Part shown: piece after piece, positions 41,945 to 50,631 of the stretch
Layout: each line of letters opens with the position of its first letter
Numbering within the stretch: position 1 is the first letter of the stretch
Origin: Kibdelosporangium persicum
GTDB lineage: Bacteria; Actinomycetota; Actinomycetes; Mycobacteriales; Pseudonocardiaceae
Length of the DNA: 64,000 nucleotides
NCBI RefSeq assembly: GCF_013280595.1
Contig: NZ_JAAATY010000002.1
Coordinates: forward strand, 1-64,000
Direction of reading: 5' to 3'
Translations under genes and position numbers: made by a program
The notes under the pieces: model-generated
Told to the model about the DNA's origin: nothing
Databases searched by the model: none
Seen by the model: the letters and a program-made list of their open reading frames with translations, nothing else

Positions 41945-42801
41945 GGGCGCTGACAGTCCTGGCCACCGGGCCGCTGGCGTTGATCCAGGATCTGGGCAGG
42001 CCGGGGAACGCGCATCTGGGCGTGCCGCCGTCGGGCGCCTTGGACCAGCCGTCCCTGCGGCTGGCCAACCGGCTGGTGGGCAATCCGGAGTCGGCCGCGG
42101 GCATCGAGACTCTGCTCGGCGGGTTGTCCGTACGCGCTGAGGCCTCGTGCACGGTCGCGGTGACCGGACCGCAGGTCAGCGTTTCGGTTTCCGGACGTGC
42201 GGCCGGTTCGCACCATCCGGTGCACCTGGCCGCGGGCGACGAGCTCGTCATCGGCACCCCGGCTGCCGGGCTTCGTTGCTACGTCGGGGTTTCCGGCGGC
42301 GTCGACGTGCCGGAGCAGCTCGGGTCCCGCGCGACGGACGTGCTGTCCGGGATCGGGCCCGAGCCGTTACGGAAAGGCGATGTGCTGCCGCTCGGCACGC
42401 CGGGCCTGCCGGTCGGCGTCGACGAGATCGCGCCCGCCCGCACCCCGGACGACCTGGTGATCCCGGTGGTGCTCGGGCCACGCGAGGACTGGTTCACCGA
42501 TCCCGGCACTCAGATCGCCTCGGGGCAGTGGAAGGTCTCGCCGGAGAGCAACCGGGTCGGCGTGCGTCTCGTCGGCACGGCGTTGCGCCGGTGCGAGCGG
42601 TTCCAGGACGTGGAGCTGGCCAGCGAGGGTCTGGTCACCGGCGCGATCCAGGTGCGGCCCAACGGGTTGCCGGTGATCTTCCTCGCCGACCACCCGACCA
42701 CCGGCGGTTACCCGGTGATCGGTGTGATCGGCTCGGGCAGCCTGCCTTCGCTCGCCCAGGCTCGGCCGGGCGTCCGCGTGCGCTTCCGGCCGACGGCCTG
42801 A
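41941..42801 (+). CDS. pxpC: 5-oxoprolinase subunit PxpC (carboxyltransferase-like)
   Basis: A 286-residue protein with the family blocks LIQDLGRPGNAHLGVPPSGALD at the N-terminus, YVGVSGGVDVPEQLGSRATD in the middle and HPTTGGYPVIGVI near the end. It is the partner of PxpB, with which it is translationally coupled (ATGA overlap). Length is typical of the actinobacterial form. Confidence 0.93.
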   Translation: MRALTVLATGPLALIQDLGRPGNAHLGVPPSGALDQPSLRLANRLVGNPESAAGIETLLGGLSVRAEASCTVAVTGPQVSVSVSGRAAGSHHPVHLAAGDELVIGTPAAGLRCYVGVSGGVDVPEQLGSRATDVLSGIGPEPLRKGDVLPLGTPGLPVGVDEIAPARTPDDLVIPVVLGPREDWFTDPGTQIASGQWKVSPESNRVGVRLVGTALRRCERFQDVELASEGLVTGAIQVRPNGLPVIFLADHPTTGGYPVIGVIGSGSLPSLAQARPGVRVRFRPTA

Positions 42802-42864
42802 CAACCGTTTCGGCATGCAGAACAACTGGGACCGGCCGTTGTGCGCCGGGTCGCAGCGCCGCAG

Positions 42865-42880
42865 TCTGGTCTAGACCAGT
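42865..42880. promoter_or_regulatory. DasR-responsive element (dre) upstream of chitinase
   Basis: The 14-bp perfect palindrome ctggtctagaccag (42866-42879) equals the consensus operator of DasR, the GntR-type regulator of chitin and N-acetylglucosamine use in actinomycetes. It lies 33 bp before the chitinase ATG. No dasR gene is in this window. Confidence 0.85.
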
Positions 42881-42912
42881 GTGTCGCTGACCACGGCGTG
42901 AGGAACCCTGCC

Positions 42913-45174
42913 ATGTCTCACAGACCTCGCTCCACCAGAACCCGTCTGATCACGGCCCTCGCCGCGGCTGTGCTGGCACTCGCGGGTACCGTCTCGCTGA
43001 GCGCGCCCGCACATGCCGCGGGCAGCCTGAGAGCCGCGTTCTCCTTGTCCGGCAACGTGGGGACGTACACCGTCACCAACGCGGGCACGGCCACCGTGAC
43101 CGGATGGGCGATCACCTTCGAAGTACCCGCGGGCGTCACCGCGAGCACCGGCGAGAACGGAACCGTGTCCCAGTCCGGCACTTCCGTGACACTGACCCCG
43201 GCGTACTACATCAACTCGCTGGGACCAGGGCGTTCCACGTATCCCTACAACCCCACTGTCCGGTTCAGCACGGCGACGACTCCGACGAACTGCCGGATCG
43301 ACGACGGCAACTGCGACGGTTCGGCGGACACGCCACCGGCCGCGCCGACGAACGTGCGGGCGACCGTCAAGACGACCAGGACAATCACGTTGGAGTGGAA
43401 CGCTTCCGCAGCGGGATCGCTCCCAGTCGTCGGCTATGAGGTGTACCAGGGCACCACTCTCGTCGCTTCGCCGACGACCACGACCGCGTCCATCAGCGGG
43501 CTGACTCCGAACACCGACTACACGTTCACAGTCGTCGCGATGGACCGCAAGGGGACCAAATCTCCGGCCAGTGCGGCTTTGACCGTCCGCACGAACAACC
43601 CGAGCGACGACACCCAGGCGCCTTCCGTGCCCGGCGGTTTCCGTTCGACCAGCGCCGACTCCGGCAGCGTTTCGTTGGCGTGGAACGCATCCACCGACAA
43701 CACGGGTGTCGTGGCGTACGACGTCTACAACGGCTCGACGCTCGCGATGACCGTGACCACGACGTCCGCGCGCGTCACCGGCCTTGCTCCGTCCACGAGG
43801 TATACCTTCACCGTCCGCGCCCGCGACGGCTACGACAACGCTTCAGCCGCGAGCGCTGCCGTCACCGTGTCCACTCAGGACATTGTCGCGGGATACGCGA
43901 AGGTCGCGTACTTCGTACAGTGGGGCATCTACGGCAGGCAGTACTTCGTGCGCAACCTGCACACCTCAGGTGCCGCAGGCAAACTGACGCACCTGTTGTA
44001 CGCGTTCCAGAACATCGACCCCGTCAACCTGACCTGCCAGTCCGGCGTCACCAAGGGCACATCGCCGGACCCGCAGGACCCCAACCAGGGTGACGGCGCG
44101 GGCGACGCCGAGGCCGACTACAGCCGTCCGTTCGCCGCGGCGCAGTCCGTCGACGGTGTGGCGGACACCGGCTGGGAGCCGTTGCGCGGCAACTTCAACC
44201 AGCTCAAGAAGCTGAAGAAGCTGTACCCGAACCTGAAGATCCTGGTGTCGCTGGGCGGCTGGACGTATTCGAAGTACTTCTCCGACGTGGCCGCGACCGA
44301 CGCGGCCCGCAAGAAGTTCGTGGCGTCCTGCGTCGACACGTGGCTCAAGGGCAACATCAAGCCCTACGGCGGCGCCGGCGGCCCGGGCACGGCGGCCGGG
44401 ATCTTCGACGGCATCGACATCGACTGGGAATGGCCGGGCAGCCCGGACGGTCACGCCGGAAACCACTGGAGTCCCAACGACAAGGACAACCTGACGGCAC
44501 TGCTGGCCGAGTTCCGTGCGCAGATGGACGCGTACGGCGCCACCACCGGCAAACGTTACGAGCTGCAGGCCTTCACACCGGCCGACCCCGCGAAGGTCAC
44601 GGCGGGCTGGGACGTCAGCAAGATCTTCCAGTACCTCGACGTGGCGAACGTCCAGGGCTACGACTTCCACGGCTCGGGCAGCGACAACTCGTGGGAGCCC
44701 AACCGCACGGGGCACCAGGGCAACCTGTACGCCGACGCGGACGACCCGTACCCGGTCAAGTTCAGCGCGGAGGCCGCGATCAACGCGTACACCAACGCGG
44801 GCGTGAACCCACGCAAGCTCACGCTCGGGCTCGCGTTCTACGGCCGTGGCTGGCAGGGCGTGGCGAACGGCGGCAAGAACGGCGAATGGCAGAGCGCGAA
44901 CGGGGCCGCGCCGGGCCAGTTCCCGGAAGAAGCAGGCACCCGCGGCTACGGCAACCTGGTCGCCGGTGTCCCGGGGTGCACGGTCCACCACGACGAACCG
45001 GCGGTGGCGACCTACTGCTACACCGGCAGCCAGTGGTGGACGTTCGACGACGTCTGGTCGATCCAACGCAAGACCGCGTGGATCAAGCAACGCGGCCTGC
45101 TGGGCGCGATGGCGTGGGAGATGTCCGGCGACCCGGGCCTCCTGATGAACGCGGTCGACACCGGCCTCCGCTGA
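42913..45174 (+). CDS. Secreted GH18 chitinase with CBM and two FnIII domains
   Basis: A 753-residue exported chitinase. Order: signal peptide (about 1-36, ending APAHAAG), a CBM2-like cellulose/chitin-binding module (~37-135), two fibronectin type III repeats (~146-228 and ~240-325) and a GH18 barrel (~330-750). The catalytic DGIDIDWEW motif carries the acid Glu506; VSLGGWTYSKYF and AMAWEMSGD are further GH18 strands. It cleaves beta-1,4 GlcNAc bonds outside the cell. A perfect DasR site precedes it and a dispersed palindrome starts 4 bp after its stop. Confidence 0.95.
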   Translation: MSHRPRSTRTRLITALAAAVLALAGTVSLSAPAHAAGSLRAAFSLSGNVGTYTVTNAGTATVTGWAITFEVPAGVTASTGENGTVSQSGTSVTLTPAYYINSLGPGRSTYPYNPTVRFSTATTPTNCRIDDGNCDGSADTPPAAPTNVRATVKTTRTITLEWNASAAGSLPVVGYEVYQGTTLVASPTTTTASISGLTPNTDYTFTVVAMDRKGTKSPASAALTVRTNNPSDDTQAPSVPGGFRSTSADSGSVSLAWNASTDNTGVVAYDVYNGSTLAMTVTTTSARVTGLAPSTRYTFTVRARDGYDNASAASAAVTVSTQDIVAGYAKVAYFVQWGIYGRQYFVRNLHTSGAAGKLTHLLYAFQNIDPVNLTCQSGVTKGTSPDPQDPNQGDGAGDAEADYSRPFAAAQSVDGVADTGWEPLRGNFNQLKKLKKLYPNLKILVSLGGWTYSKYFSDVAATDAARKKFVASCVDTWLKGNIKPYGGAGGPGTAAGIFDGIDIDWEWPGSPDGHAGNHWSPNDKDNLTALLAEFRAQMDAYGATTGKRYELQAFTPADPAKVTAGWDVSKIFQYLDVANVQGYDFHGSGSDNSWEPNRTGHQGNLYADADDPYPVKFSAEAAINAYTNAGVNPRKLTLGLAFYGRGWQGVANGGKNGEWQSANGAAPGQFPEEAGTRGYGNLVAGVPGCTVHHDEPAVATYCYTGSQWWTFDDVWSIQRKTAWIKQRGLLGAMAWEMSGDPGLLMNAVDTGLR

Positions 45175-45178
45175 AAAA

Positions 45179-45228
45179 CCCTCGTGAGTGTTTATCCGTG
45201 TTCTAACCCTGATAAACACTCACGAGGG
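45179..45228. repeat. Dispersed palindrome, copy 2
   Basis: Perfect 18-bp arms (ccctcgtgagtgtttatc / gataaacactcacgaggg) and the same 14-nt loop cgtgttctaaccct as the copy at 15467-15516. It sits between the convergent chitinase and aminotransferase genes, 4 bp after the chitinase stop, where it can act as a terminator for both. Confidence 0.9.
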
Positions 45229-45237
45229 GTTACCTGG

Positions 45238-46080
45238 TCAGTATTCGGAGTCGTACAGGCGGGTCAGCTCACCGTGCAGCGCTGTGCTGTCGGTGAGCTG
45301 GACGCCGTCGAGGGTGTGCACGCGGGTGATCTTGCGGACGCTGGAGGCCAGGAAGATCCCGTCCGCCTCGGACAGCTCCGGGACCTGGATCGGCTCGGTC
45401 TTCACCGACCAGCCCTCCCGCTCGGCGGCCCGGAACAGCGCGGCCTGCGTGGTGCCGGGCAGGATGCCGATGGTCGCCGGCGGGGTCCGCAGGGTCCTGC
45501 CGGTCACGGCGATGAGCGTGGACGTCGGACCTTCGAGCACGGACCCGTCCGAGGTGGTGAAGATGACCTCCTCGGCACCGCGGCGCTCGGCCTCCCGGAG
45601 CGCGGCCATGTTCACCGCGTACGACAAGGTCTTGGCGCCCAGCAGCAGCCACGGCGCACGCACGGCCGCGTCGGCGTCGAAGCCCCGGTCGAGGGTCACG
45701 GCCGAGATCCCGGACGCGCGCTGGCGCTTGACCTTCTCGGCGATCTCCAGGCCGAGGGCGAACCCGGTCGGCGTTCCGTCGCCGCCTTCCACGCCCCGCG
45801 TGTACACCCATTTGAGTGCGATCTCGGATCCGCCGGTCCAGTTGTCGAGCACCGCCTGAGTCGCCCGGTCGAAGTCGGCGCGGGACGGTTCGGGCAGGTC
45901 CAGCATCGCGGCCGACCGGACCAGGCGGTCGAAGTGCGGGCCCAGCTCGCGGGGCTTGCCGTCGACCACCAGCACTGTCTCGAAGATCCCGTCGCCGCGC
46001 ATCACACCGAGGTCGTCGACGCGGATCAGGGGATGGGCGGGATCGGCGAGCGTGCCGTCGAGGAGCGCAAGTACTGGCAT
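45238..46080 (-). CDS. Aminotransferase class IV (aminodeoxychorismate lyase-like)
   Basis: A 280-residue PLP fold-type IV enzyme. The PLP lysine is in LLLGAKTLSYAVNMAALREA and the phosphate-binding turn in TIGILPGTTQAAL. It may act as 4-amino-4-deoxychorismate lyase (p-aminobenzoate synthesis) or as an amino-acid aminotransferase. Position matches M. tuberculosis Rv0812, which flanks the YgfZ-like folate protein. The start ATG is at 46080. Confidence 0.85.
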   Translation of the reverse strand: MPVLALLDGTLADPAHPLIRVDDLGVMRGDGIFETVLVVDGKPRELGPHFDRLVRSAAMLDLPEPSRADFDRATQAVLDNWTGGSEIALKWVYTRGVEGGDGTPTGFALGLEIAEKVKRQRASGISAVTLDRGFDADAAVRAPWLLLGAKTLSYAVNMAALREAERRGAEEVIFTTSDGSVLEGPTSTLIAVTGRTLRTPPATIGILPGTTQAALFRAAEREGWSVKTEPIQVPELSEADGIFLASSVRKITRVHTLDGVQLTDSTALHGELTRLYDSEY

Positions 46081-46113
46081 GAGGATGAACCTACTCCCGC
46101 ATATATTGGGTTG

Positions 46114-46554
46114 GTGGAGACGACTCGTAAAGAACGGGCGGCGCTCAAGTCCACGCTGCATGAACGCGGCATGCGGATGACGCCGCAGCGCCAACTCGTG
46201 CTCGACGCGGTGGTGGCGTTGGAGCACTCCACACCGGAACAGGTGTGCAAACACGTCCAGAAGACCACCCCGACGGTCAACATCACGACCATCTACCGGA
46301 CGCTCGACCTCCTCGAACAGCTCGGCTTGGTGCGGCACGCGCACATCGGGCACGGCGCGCCCACGTACTCGGCGCGCGACCACGAGCACGTGCACCTGGT
46401 CTGCCACCAGTGCAGCGAGGTGGAAGAAGTGCCGTGTGAGCTGCTCGACGACCTGGCGGGAACACTGCGGGACCAGTACGGGTTCAAACTTGACGCCAGC
46501 CATGTCGCACTGTCCGGCACCTGCCGGAACTGCATCAACGGGGAGAACCAGTGA
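46114..46554 (+). CDS. Fur family transcriptional regulator
   Basis: A 146-residue metalloregulator. The winged helix covers about residues 1-80 (TPTVNITTIYRTLDLLEQLG), then a metal-binding dimer domain with HEHVHLVCHQC and a terminal GTCRNC, giving the two CxxC pairs of the structural zinc site. Zinc, iron or peroxide sensing cannot be told apart by sequence alone. A good -10 box TATATT (46102-46107) lies seven bases before the GTG, so the mRNA is leaderless. It overlaps the YgfZ-like gene by 4 bp. Confidence 0.9.
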   Translation: METTRKERAALKSTLHERGMRMTPQRQLVLDAVVALEHSTPEQVCKHVQKTTPTVNITTIYRTLDLLEQLGLVRHAHIGHGAPTYSARDHEHVHLVCHQCSEVEEVPCELLDDLAGTLRDQYGFKLDASHVALSGTCRNCINGENQ

Positions 46555-47618
46555 CGCTGCCGGGAGCCGTGCCGCCGCAGGAGGACAACCCTGACCAGGG
46601 AGTCGCCTGGCACTACGGCGACCCATTCGGTGAGCAACGGGCCGCCGCGCGCACGGTCGCCGTCGTCGACAGGTCGAACCGCGAGGTCATCGCGGTCCCT
46701 GGGGACGACCGGCTGAGCTGGCTGCACCTGATGATCTCGCAGCACGTCAGCGAGCTTCCGGAGAACACCGGGACCGAGGCCCTCGTGCTGGACAGCCAGG
46801 GCCGCGTGGACGCGCACATGGTGCTGGCCCACCGTGACGGCACGGTGTGGATGGACACCGAGCCCGGCGCGCACGCCACCGGCGCCCGAGGTGACCAGCA
46901 GAGCCTGCTCGAGTACCTGGAGGCCATGAAGTTCTGGTCGAAGGTCGAGCCACGGGACGCGACCGCCGAGATCGCCGTGCTGTCGCTGATCGGACCGGAG
47001 GCTGTGCCGGCGCTTGAGGCTGTCGGCCTCAACGCGCCAACCGACACGTACGGCGTCGACGGGATGGTCCGCCGGATGCCGGGCAGCACCTTCGATCTGC
47101 TCGTTCCCCGGGCCGAGCTGGCCACGTGGTGGTCTCGGCTGACCGAGGCGGGGGCGCGTCCGATGGGCAGCTGGGGGTACGAGGCGCTGCGTGTGGAGGC
47201 CCTGCGTCCGCGACTGGGCATGGACACCGACGAGAAGACCATCCCGCACGAGGTGAACTGGGTTCCGTCGGCCGCGCACGTGGCGAAGGGCTGCTACCGC
47301 GGCCAGGAGACAGTGTCCAAAGTGCACAACATCGGCCGTCCGCCGCGCCGGATGTTGCTGCTGCACCTGGACGGCTCCGCCGACTCGCTGCCGTCCACGG
47401 GTGACCCGGTGAACGCGGGCGAGCGGACTGTCGGCCGAGTGGGCACGGTCGTGCAGCACCACGAGCTCGGCCCGATCGCGCTGGCGTTGATCAAGCGGTC
47501 CGTCGGCCCGGAGACCCCGTTGACCGCAGGCGGCGTGTCCGCCGCGATCGACCCGGACTCGATCCCGCCGGACACGCCCGGGCTCGGCCGGGAAGCCGTC
47601 AAGCGCCTGCACAGCTGA
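46551..47618 (+). CDS. ygfZ: YgfZ/GcvT-like folate-binding protein
   Basis: A 355-residue protein of the GcvT/YgfZ family. The diagnostic KGCYRGQE motif is near residue 246, with a GcvT-like N-terminal domain containing DRLSWLHLMISQHV. YgfZ uses folate to support assembly or repair of iron-sulfur enzymes. It starts with GTG inside the stop of the Fur gene (GTGA), so iron-sulfur maintenance appears tied to metal regulation. Position matches Rv0811c. Confidence 0.92.
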   Translation: MTLPGAVPPQEDNPDQGVAWHYGDPFGEQRAAARTVAVVDRSNREVIAVPGDDRLSWLHLMISQHVSELPENTGTEALVLDSQGRVDAHMVLAHRDGTVWMDTEPGAHATGARGDQQSLLEYLEAMKFWSKVEPRDATAEIAVLSLIGPEAVPALEAVGLNAPTDTYGVDGMVRRMPGSTFDLLVPRAELATWWSRLTEAGARPMGSWGYEALRVEALRPRLGMDTDEKTIPHEVNWVPSAAHVAKGCYRGQETVSKVHNIGRPPRRMLLLHLDGSADSLPSTGDPVNAGERTVGRVGTVVQHHELGPIALALIKRSVGPETPLTAGGVSAAIDPDSIPPDTPGLGREAVKRLHS

Positions 47619-47840
47619 CCGGACGCCGGGCGCGGGTGGATCGACCGAACGGCCCACTCCGCCGACAGCACGACGGACGCACTGGCCCCCGCCGTCCGAC
47701 CGGAAGATTTCCGGCGGCCGCACCAGCGGGTGTTTCGACGTTCAACCATGTCGGCCTGCCGCGGGCGAACGATTGCAACAATCGGGTTCTGGGACCGGTC
47801 CCCGACGACACACGGCCCGGCGCTGTGTCACTATCACGCC

Positions 47841-48698
47841 ATGTCCCAGTCGACAGGCACGATCATCACAGTGGCGCCGACCGGGGCCGAGCACGCCAAG
47901 AACGACGTGCCGAACCTGCCGGTCACGCTCGCGGAACTGGTCAGTACCGCGCAGGACTGTGAACGCGTGGGCGCGGCCATGATCCACGTGCACATCCGGG
48001 ACGACGACGGTAAACCGACGCTCGATCTCGGTCGTCTCAAGGACACCGTGGCGGCGTTGCGGGACCAGACGAACCTGATCGTTCAACTGTCCACCGGCGG
48101 CGCGGTGACCGACCCGGAGTCCGACCGGCTGCGGGTGCTGGACGCCATGCCCGACTCGGCCTCGTGCACCATGGGCACGGTCAACTTCGGCGATGACGTT
48201 TTCCTCAATCGGTGGGAGTTCATCGTCGAACTGCACAAGGGAATGCGCGACCGCGGGATCGTCCCGGAGTACGAGATCTTCGATCTCGGTCAGCTGGCCA
48301 CATTGCACAGATTGCTGGACAAACACGGTCCGCCCGCGGGTGGTCACGTCCATGTGGATCTGGTGATGGGAGTGCCCGGCGGAATGCCGGGCGACGTCGA
48401 GACGCTGGTGTCGGCGATGCGGCTGATTCCGGACGGCGCGACGTTTTCCGCGACGGGCATCGGCCGGAGCACCCTGCCGGTGATGCTCGCCTCCTTGTCC
48501 GCGGGTGGTCATTTGCGGGTCGGGATGGAGGACACGATCTCGTACGCGCGGGGCGAGCGGGTCAAGGACAACGCACAACTGGTGGCGAGGGCGGCCGGTC
48601 TGGCCCGAATCGCCCAGCGGCCGCCGTTGGCGTCCGTTCATGTCCGTGAATTGCTGGGGGTCAAGGGTGAAAAGGGGCTGGCCGATGTGGCGGTCTAG
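47841..48698 (+). CDS. BKACE family (DUF849) beta-keto acid cleavage enzyme
   Basis: A 285-residue TIM-barrel zinc enzyme. Family marks are the N-terminal TVAPTGAE, the metal-binding AAMIHVHIRDDDGKPTLD, and C-terminal LRVGMEDTISYARGERVKDN. Members cleave beta-keto acids with acetyl-CoA (the 3-keto-5-aminohexanoate enzyme is one); specificity varies. The second zinc pair is in GGHVHVDLVMG. The 220 bp before it hold no gene. Confidence 0.9.
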   Translation: MSQSTGTIITVAPTGAEHAKNDVPNLPVTLAELVSTAQDCERVGAAMIHVHIRDDDGKPTLDLGRLKDTVAALRDQTNLIVQLSTGGAVTDPESDRLRVLDAMPDSASCTMGTVNFGDDVFLNRWEFIVELHKGMRDRGIVPEYEIFDLGQLATLHRLLDKHGPPAGGHVHVDLVMGVPGGMPGDVETLVSAMRLIPDGATFSATGIGRSTLPVMLASLSAGGHLRVGMEDTISYARGERVKDNAQLVARAAGLARIAQRPPLASVHVRELLGVKGEKGLADVAV

Positions 48699-48722
48699 GC
48701 GTGGTTGCCGGAGGATGATCCC

Positions 48723-49301
48723 GTGATCGAAGTCCGACCTGGTGGGCGCCGACGCATCGACCGCGTGCTCGACCCGGACTACATCGAGGGCCTTGACCGG
48801 CTCGGCTTGGCCGAGGTCCGGGCGAGGCGGGACGATGCCGCGCAGGAGGAGACGGATCTTTCCTACCTGCGCAGGCTGCTGCACGGTCGTATCGACATCG
48901 TGCGGGCCGAACAGAAGCGGCGCACCGAGGGCGGTTCCGCCTCGGTCGTCGAACAGCTGGCGACGATCCTGGCCGACAACGCCGTCGGTCCGGCGATGGG
49001 CATGGGCCGCTACCAGACCCTGGAACCGTCGCGGGCCGAGGCGCATCGCAGGCACGTCGAGGCGCTGGTCTCCGACGCCGACCTGTCCGACGTCGCCTCA
49101 CTGCCCGACGAACGGCTGGAACTGGCGCTGCAGACCTACGCCAAGGAAGAGGCTTCGGTCTCGCAGCGGCGCCGTCAGGTCCAGGTGGTGATGGACCTGC
49201 TCAACGCCGAGATCGCCAAGCGGTACCGGGAAGGCAAGGCGTCGGTCGACGAGTTGCTGGCCGCGGAGCGCGAGCGCGACGAACAGCCGGGCCTCGACTA
49301 G
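48723..49301 (+). CDS. rsiG: RsiG-type c-di-GMP-binding anti-sigma factor
   Basis: A 192-residue helical protein matching the aerial mycelium formation/RsiG family. In streptomycetes RsiG binds c-di-GMP and then holds the sporulation sigma factor WhiG. The ligand motif E-x3-S-x2-R-x3-Q-x3-D is exact at E143, S147, R150, Q154, D158 (EASVSQRRRQVQVVMD). A second copy is at E43, S47, R50, H54, D58 (ETDLSYLRRLLHGRID), with His in place of Gln. GTG 48723 has GGAGG eight bases upstream. A diguanylate cyclase is encoded at 23.5 kb; no whiG is seen. Confidence 0.88.
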   Translation: MIEVRPGGRRRIDRVLDPDYIEGLDRLGLAEVRARRDDAAQEETDLSYLRRLLHGRIDIVRAEQKRRTEGGSASVVEQLATILADNAVGPAMGMGRYQTLEPSRAEAHRRHVEALVSDADLSDVASLPDERLELALQTYAKEEASVSQRRRQVQVVMDLLNAEIAKRYREGKASVDELLAAERERDEQPGLD

Positions 49302-50186
49302 TCAGTTGAACCGCTCCCGGACAGCCAGGTCACCCCAGAACTCGCGGAGCTGTTCGAACCTCTCGGCGACGGTTTCCGCGTCGCCGGTTTCCAGCGCGTC
49401 CACGATCGCGTTGACGTCCGCGCATGTCGAGTCAGCCGACAGCTGCTCGTCGTCAAGCAACTGTACGAGTCCGCCGTAGTCGAGCTCGACGGCAGAATTA
49501 CCGTCAAAGTGCTCGAGCCATCCGGCCGTGTCCTCGAGAACCTTGGCCGGTCCCCGCTCGCCGAAGGTGTGCACCGCCAGCTCGTAGGCGCGAGCGACCC
49601 TGGCTTGCGCGTCGGTGATCGTCGCCCGCCACGAGCTCTCCCTGTCGGGTGACGTCCGCGGCTCCAGCCTCAGCCGGCGATGGGCCGGTTCGAACATGAC
49701 GAACCACGGCAACGGCACGGTCCACGTGGTCGACACGGCGTGCACGGCACCGGACGGGGTCTCGGACAAGATCGCGGCCGCCCGGGCCCGCACGCTGTCC
49801 ACAGAGGCCGTAATGGCCGCCTCCCGCAGCACGGGGTGGGCCGTGGCCACGAAACCCACGAGCGCCGCGGCCGACCGCGGCCGTACGTCCAATGGGCACA
49901 CAAGCGGGCCGATCTGGGGATCGGCGCCCGGGACCTCCCGCGGATCCAGGACGAGGATGTCCTTCACGGCGCGCGCGGAGGGGGTGCCGTCGGCCGACTC
50001 GCCCGGCAGTATTCCCGGCGGCACGGAAAGTTGTGACCTGAACCACATTTCCCGCTCGCGTTCGCCGACGGCCGAACGCGCCAGGGGACCGGTTTCTACT
50101 ACGTTCCGTAGCCGCCTTGACAACTCCGTGTCAAAAGCCGACAACGGTTCGTACACCCGAAGGTAGGCGACGAACGGACGAGGCAC
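49302..50186 (-). CDS. Conserved-looking hypothetical protein (294 aa)
   Basis: A 294-residue soluble protein beginning VPRPFVAYLRVYEPLSAFD from a GTG. It has no membrane segment and no recognised catalytic motif; the middle contains SVDSVRARAAAIL and the block TWTVPLPWFVMFEPAHRRL. The C-terminal third is acidic and helical. It sits between rsiG and the DUF3073 gene, in opposite orientation to both, abutting rsiG end to end. Coding bias and length support a real gene; function unknown. Confidence 0.75.
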   Translation of the reverse strand: MPRPFVAYLRVYEPLSAFDTELSRRLRNVVETGPLARSAVGEREREMWFRSQLSVPPGILPGESADGTPSARAVKDILVLDPREVPGADPQIGPLVCPLDVRPRSAAALVGFVATAHPVLREAAITASVDSVRARAAAILSETPSGAVHAVSTTWTVPLPWFVMFEPAHRRLRLEPRTSPDRESSWRATITDAQARVARAYELAVHTFGERGPAKVLEDTAGWLEHFDGNSAVELDYGGLVQLLDDEQLSADSTCADVNAIVDALETGDAETVAERFEQLREFWGDLAVRERFN

Positions 50187-50380
50187 TACTTCATGCTGTC
50201 ATGACCCGTCCGGAACCGGATGATCGGCCGATCGACGCTGATCTGTCATCACCGGCACACGGTGCCGCGTCGCGTCGGACCCCATCGGCACGGTACGGTA
50301 GTTGTCAGGAATCAGTTGTCGAGATGAGTGGGGCCGCCGTTTCCCCCGGCCGCCCCATCCCTGTGCGAGGGGGTCGAGCC

Positions 50381-50557
50381 ATGGGGCGCGGCCGGGCGAA
50401 GGCCAAGCAGACGAAGGTGGCCCGAGAGCTCAAGTACAGCACTCGGAACACGGACTTCGAGGCTCTGCAACGAGAGCTGTCGGGCCAGTCCAACGACCAC
50501 CAGGACGAGGACCGTAGCGACGACTACGACGACGGATACGACGACTACCGTCGCTGA
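50381..50557 (+). CDS. DUF3073 small protein
   Basis: A 58-residue actinobacterial protein. The basic N-terminus MGRGRAKAKQTKVARELKYS is followed by an acidic Asp/Tyr-rich tail, the hallmark of DUF3073. It looks like a nucleic-acid- or ribosome-associated factor, but no function is known. GGGGG lies eight bases before the ATG. Position matches Rv0810c and ends the syntenic backbone; a long terminator hairpin follows. Confidence 0.88.
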   Translation: MGRGRAKAKQTKVARELKYSTRNTDFEALQRELSGQSNDHQDEDRSDDYDDGYDDYRR

Positions 50558-50564
50558 ATCTCGG

Positions 50565-50614
50565 CACACAGACACCAGGGCTAGCTCCATGTGGCCTGCC
50601 CTGGTGTCTGTGTG
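50565..50614. terminator. Long terminator hairpin after DUF3073
   Basis: A perfect 17-bp stem (cacacagacaccagggc / gccctggtgtctgtgtg) with a 16-nt loop between the convergent DUF3073 and FMN-reductase genes. It is likely bidirectional. Confidence 0.88.
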
Positions 50615-50631
50615 ACGGATACCGGTCCGAG

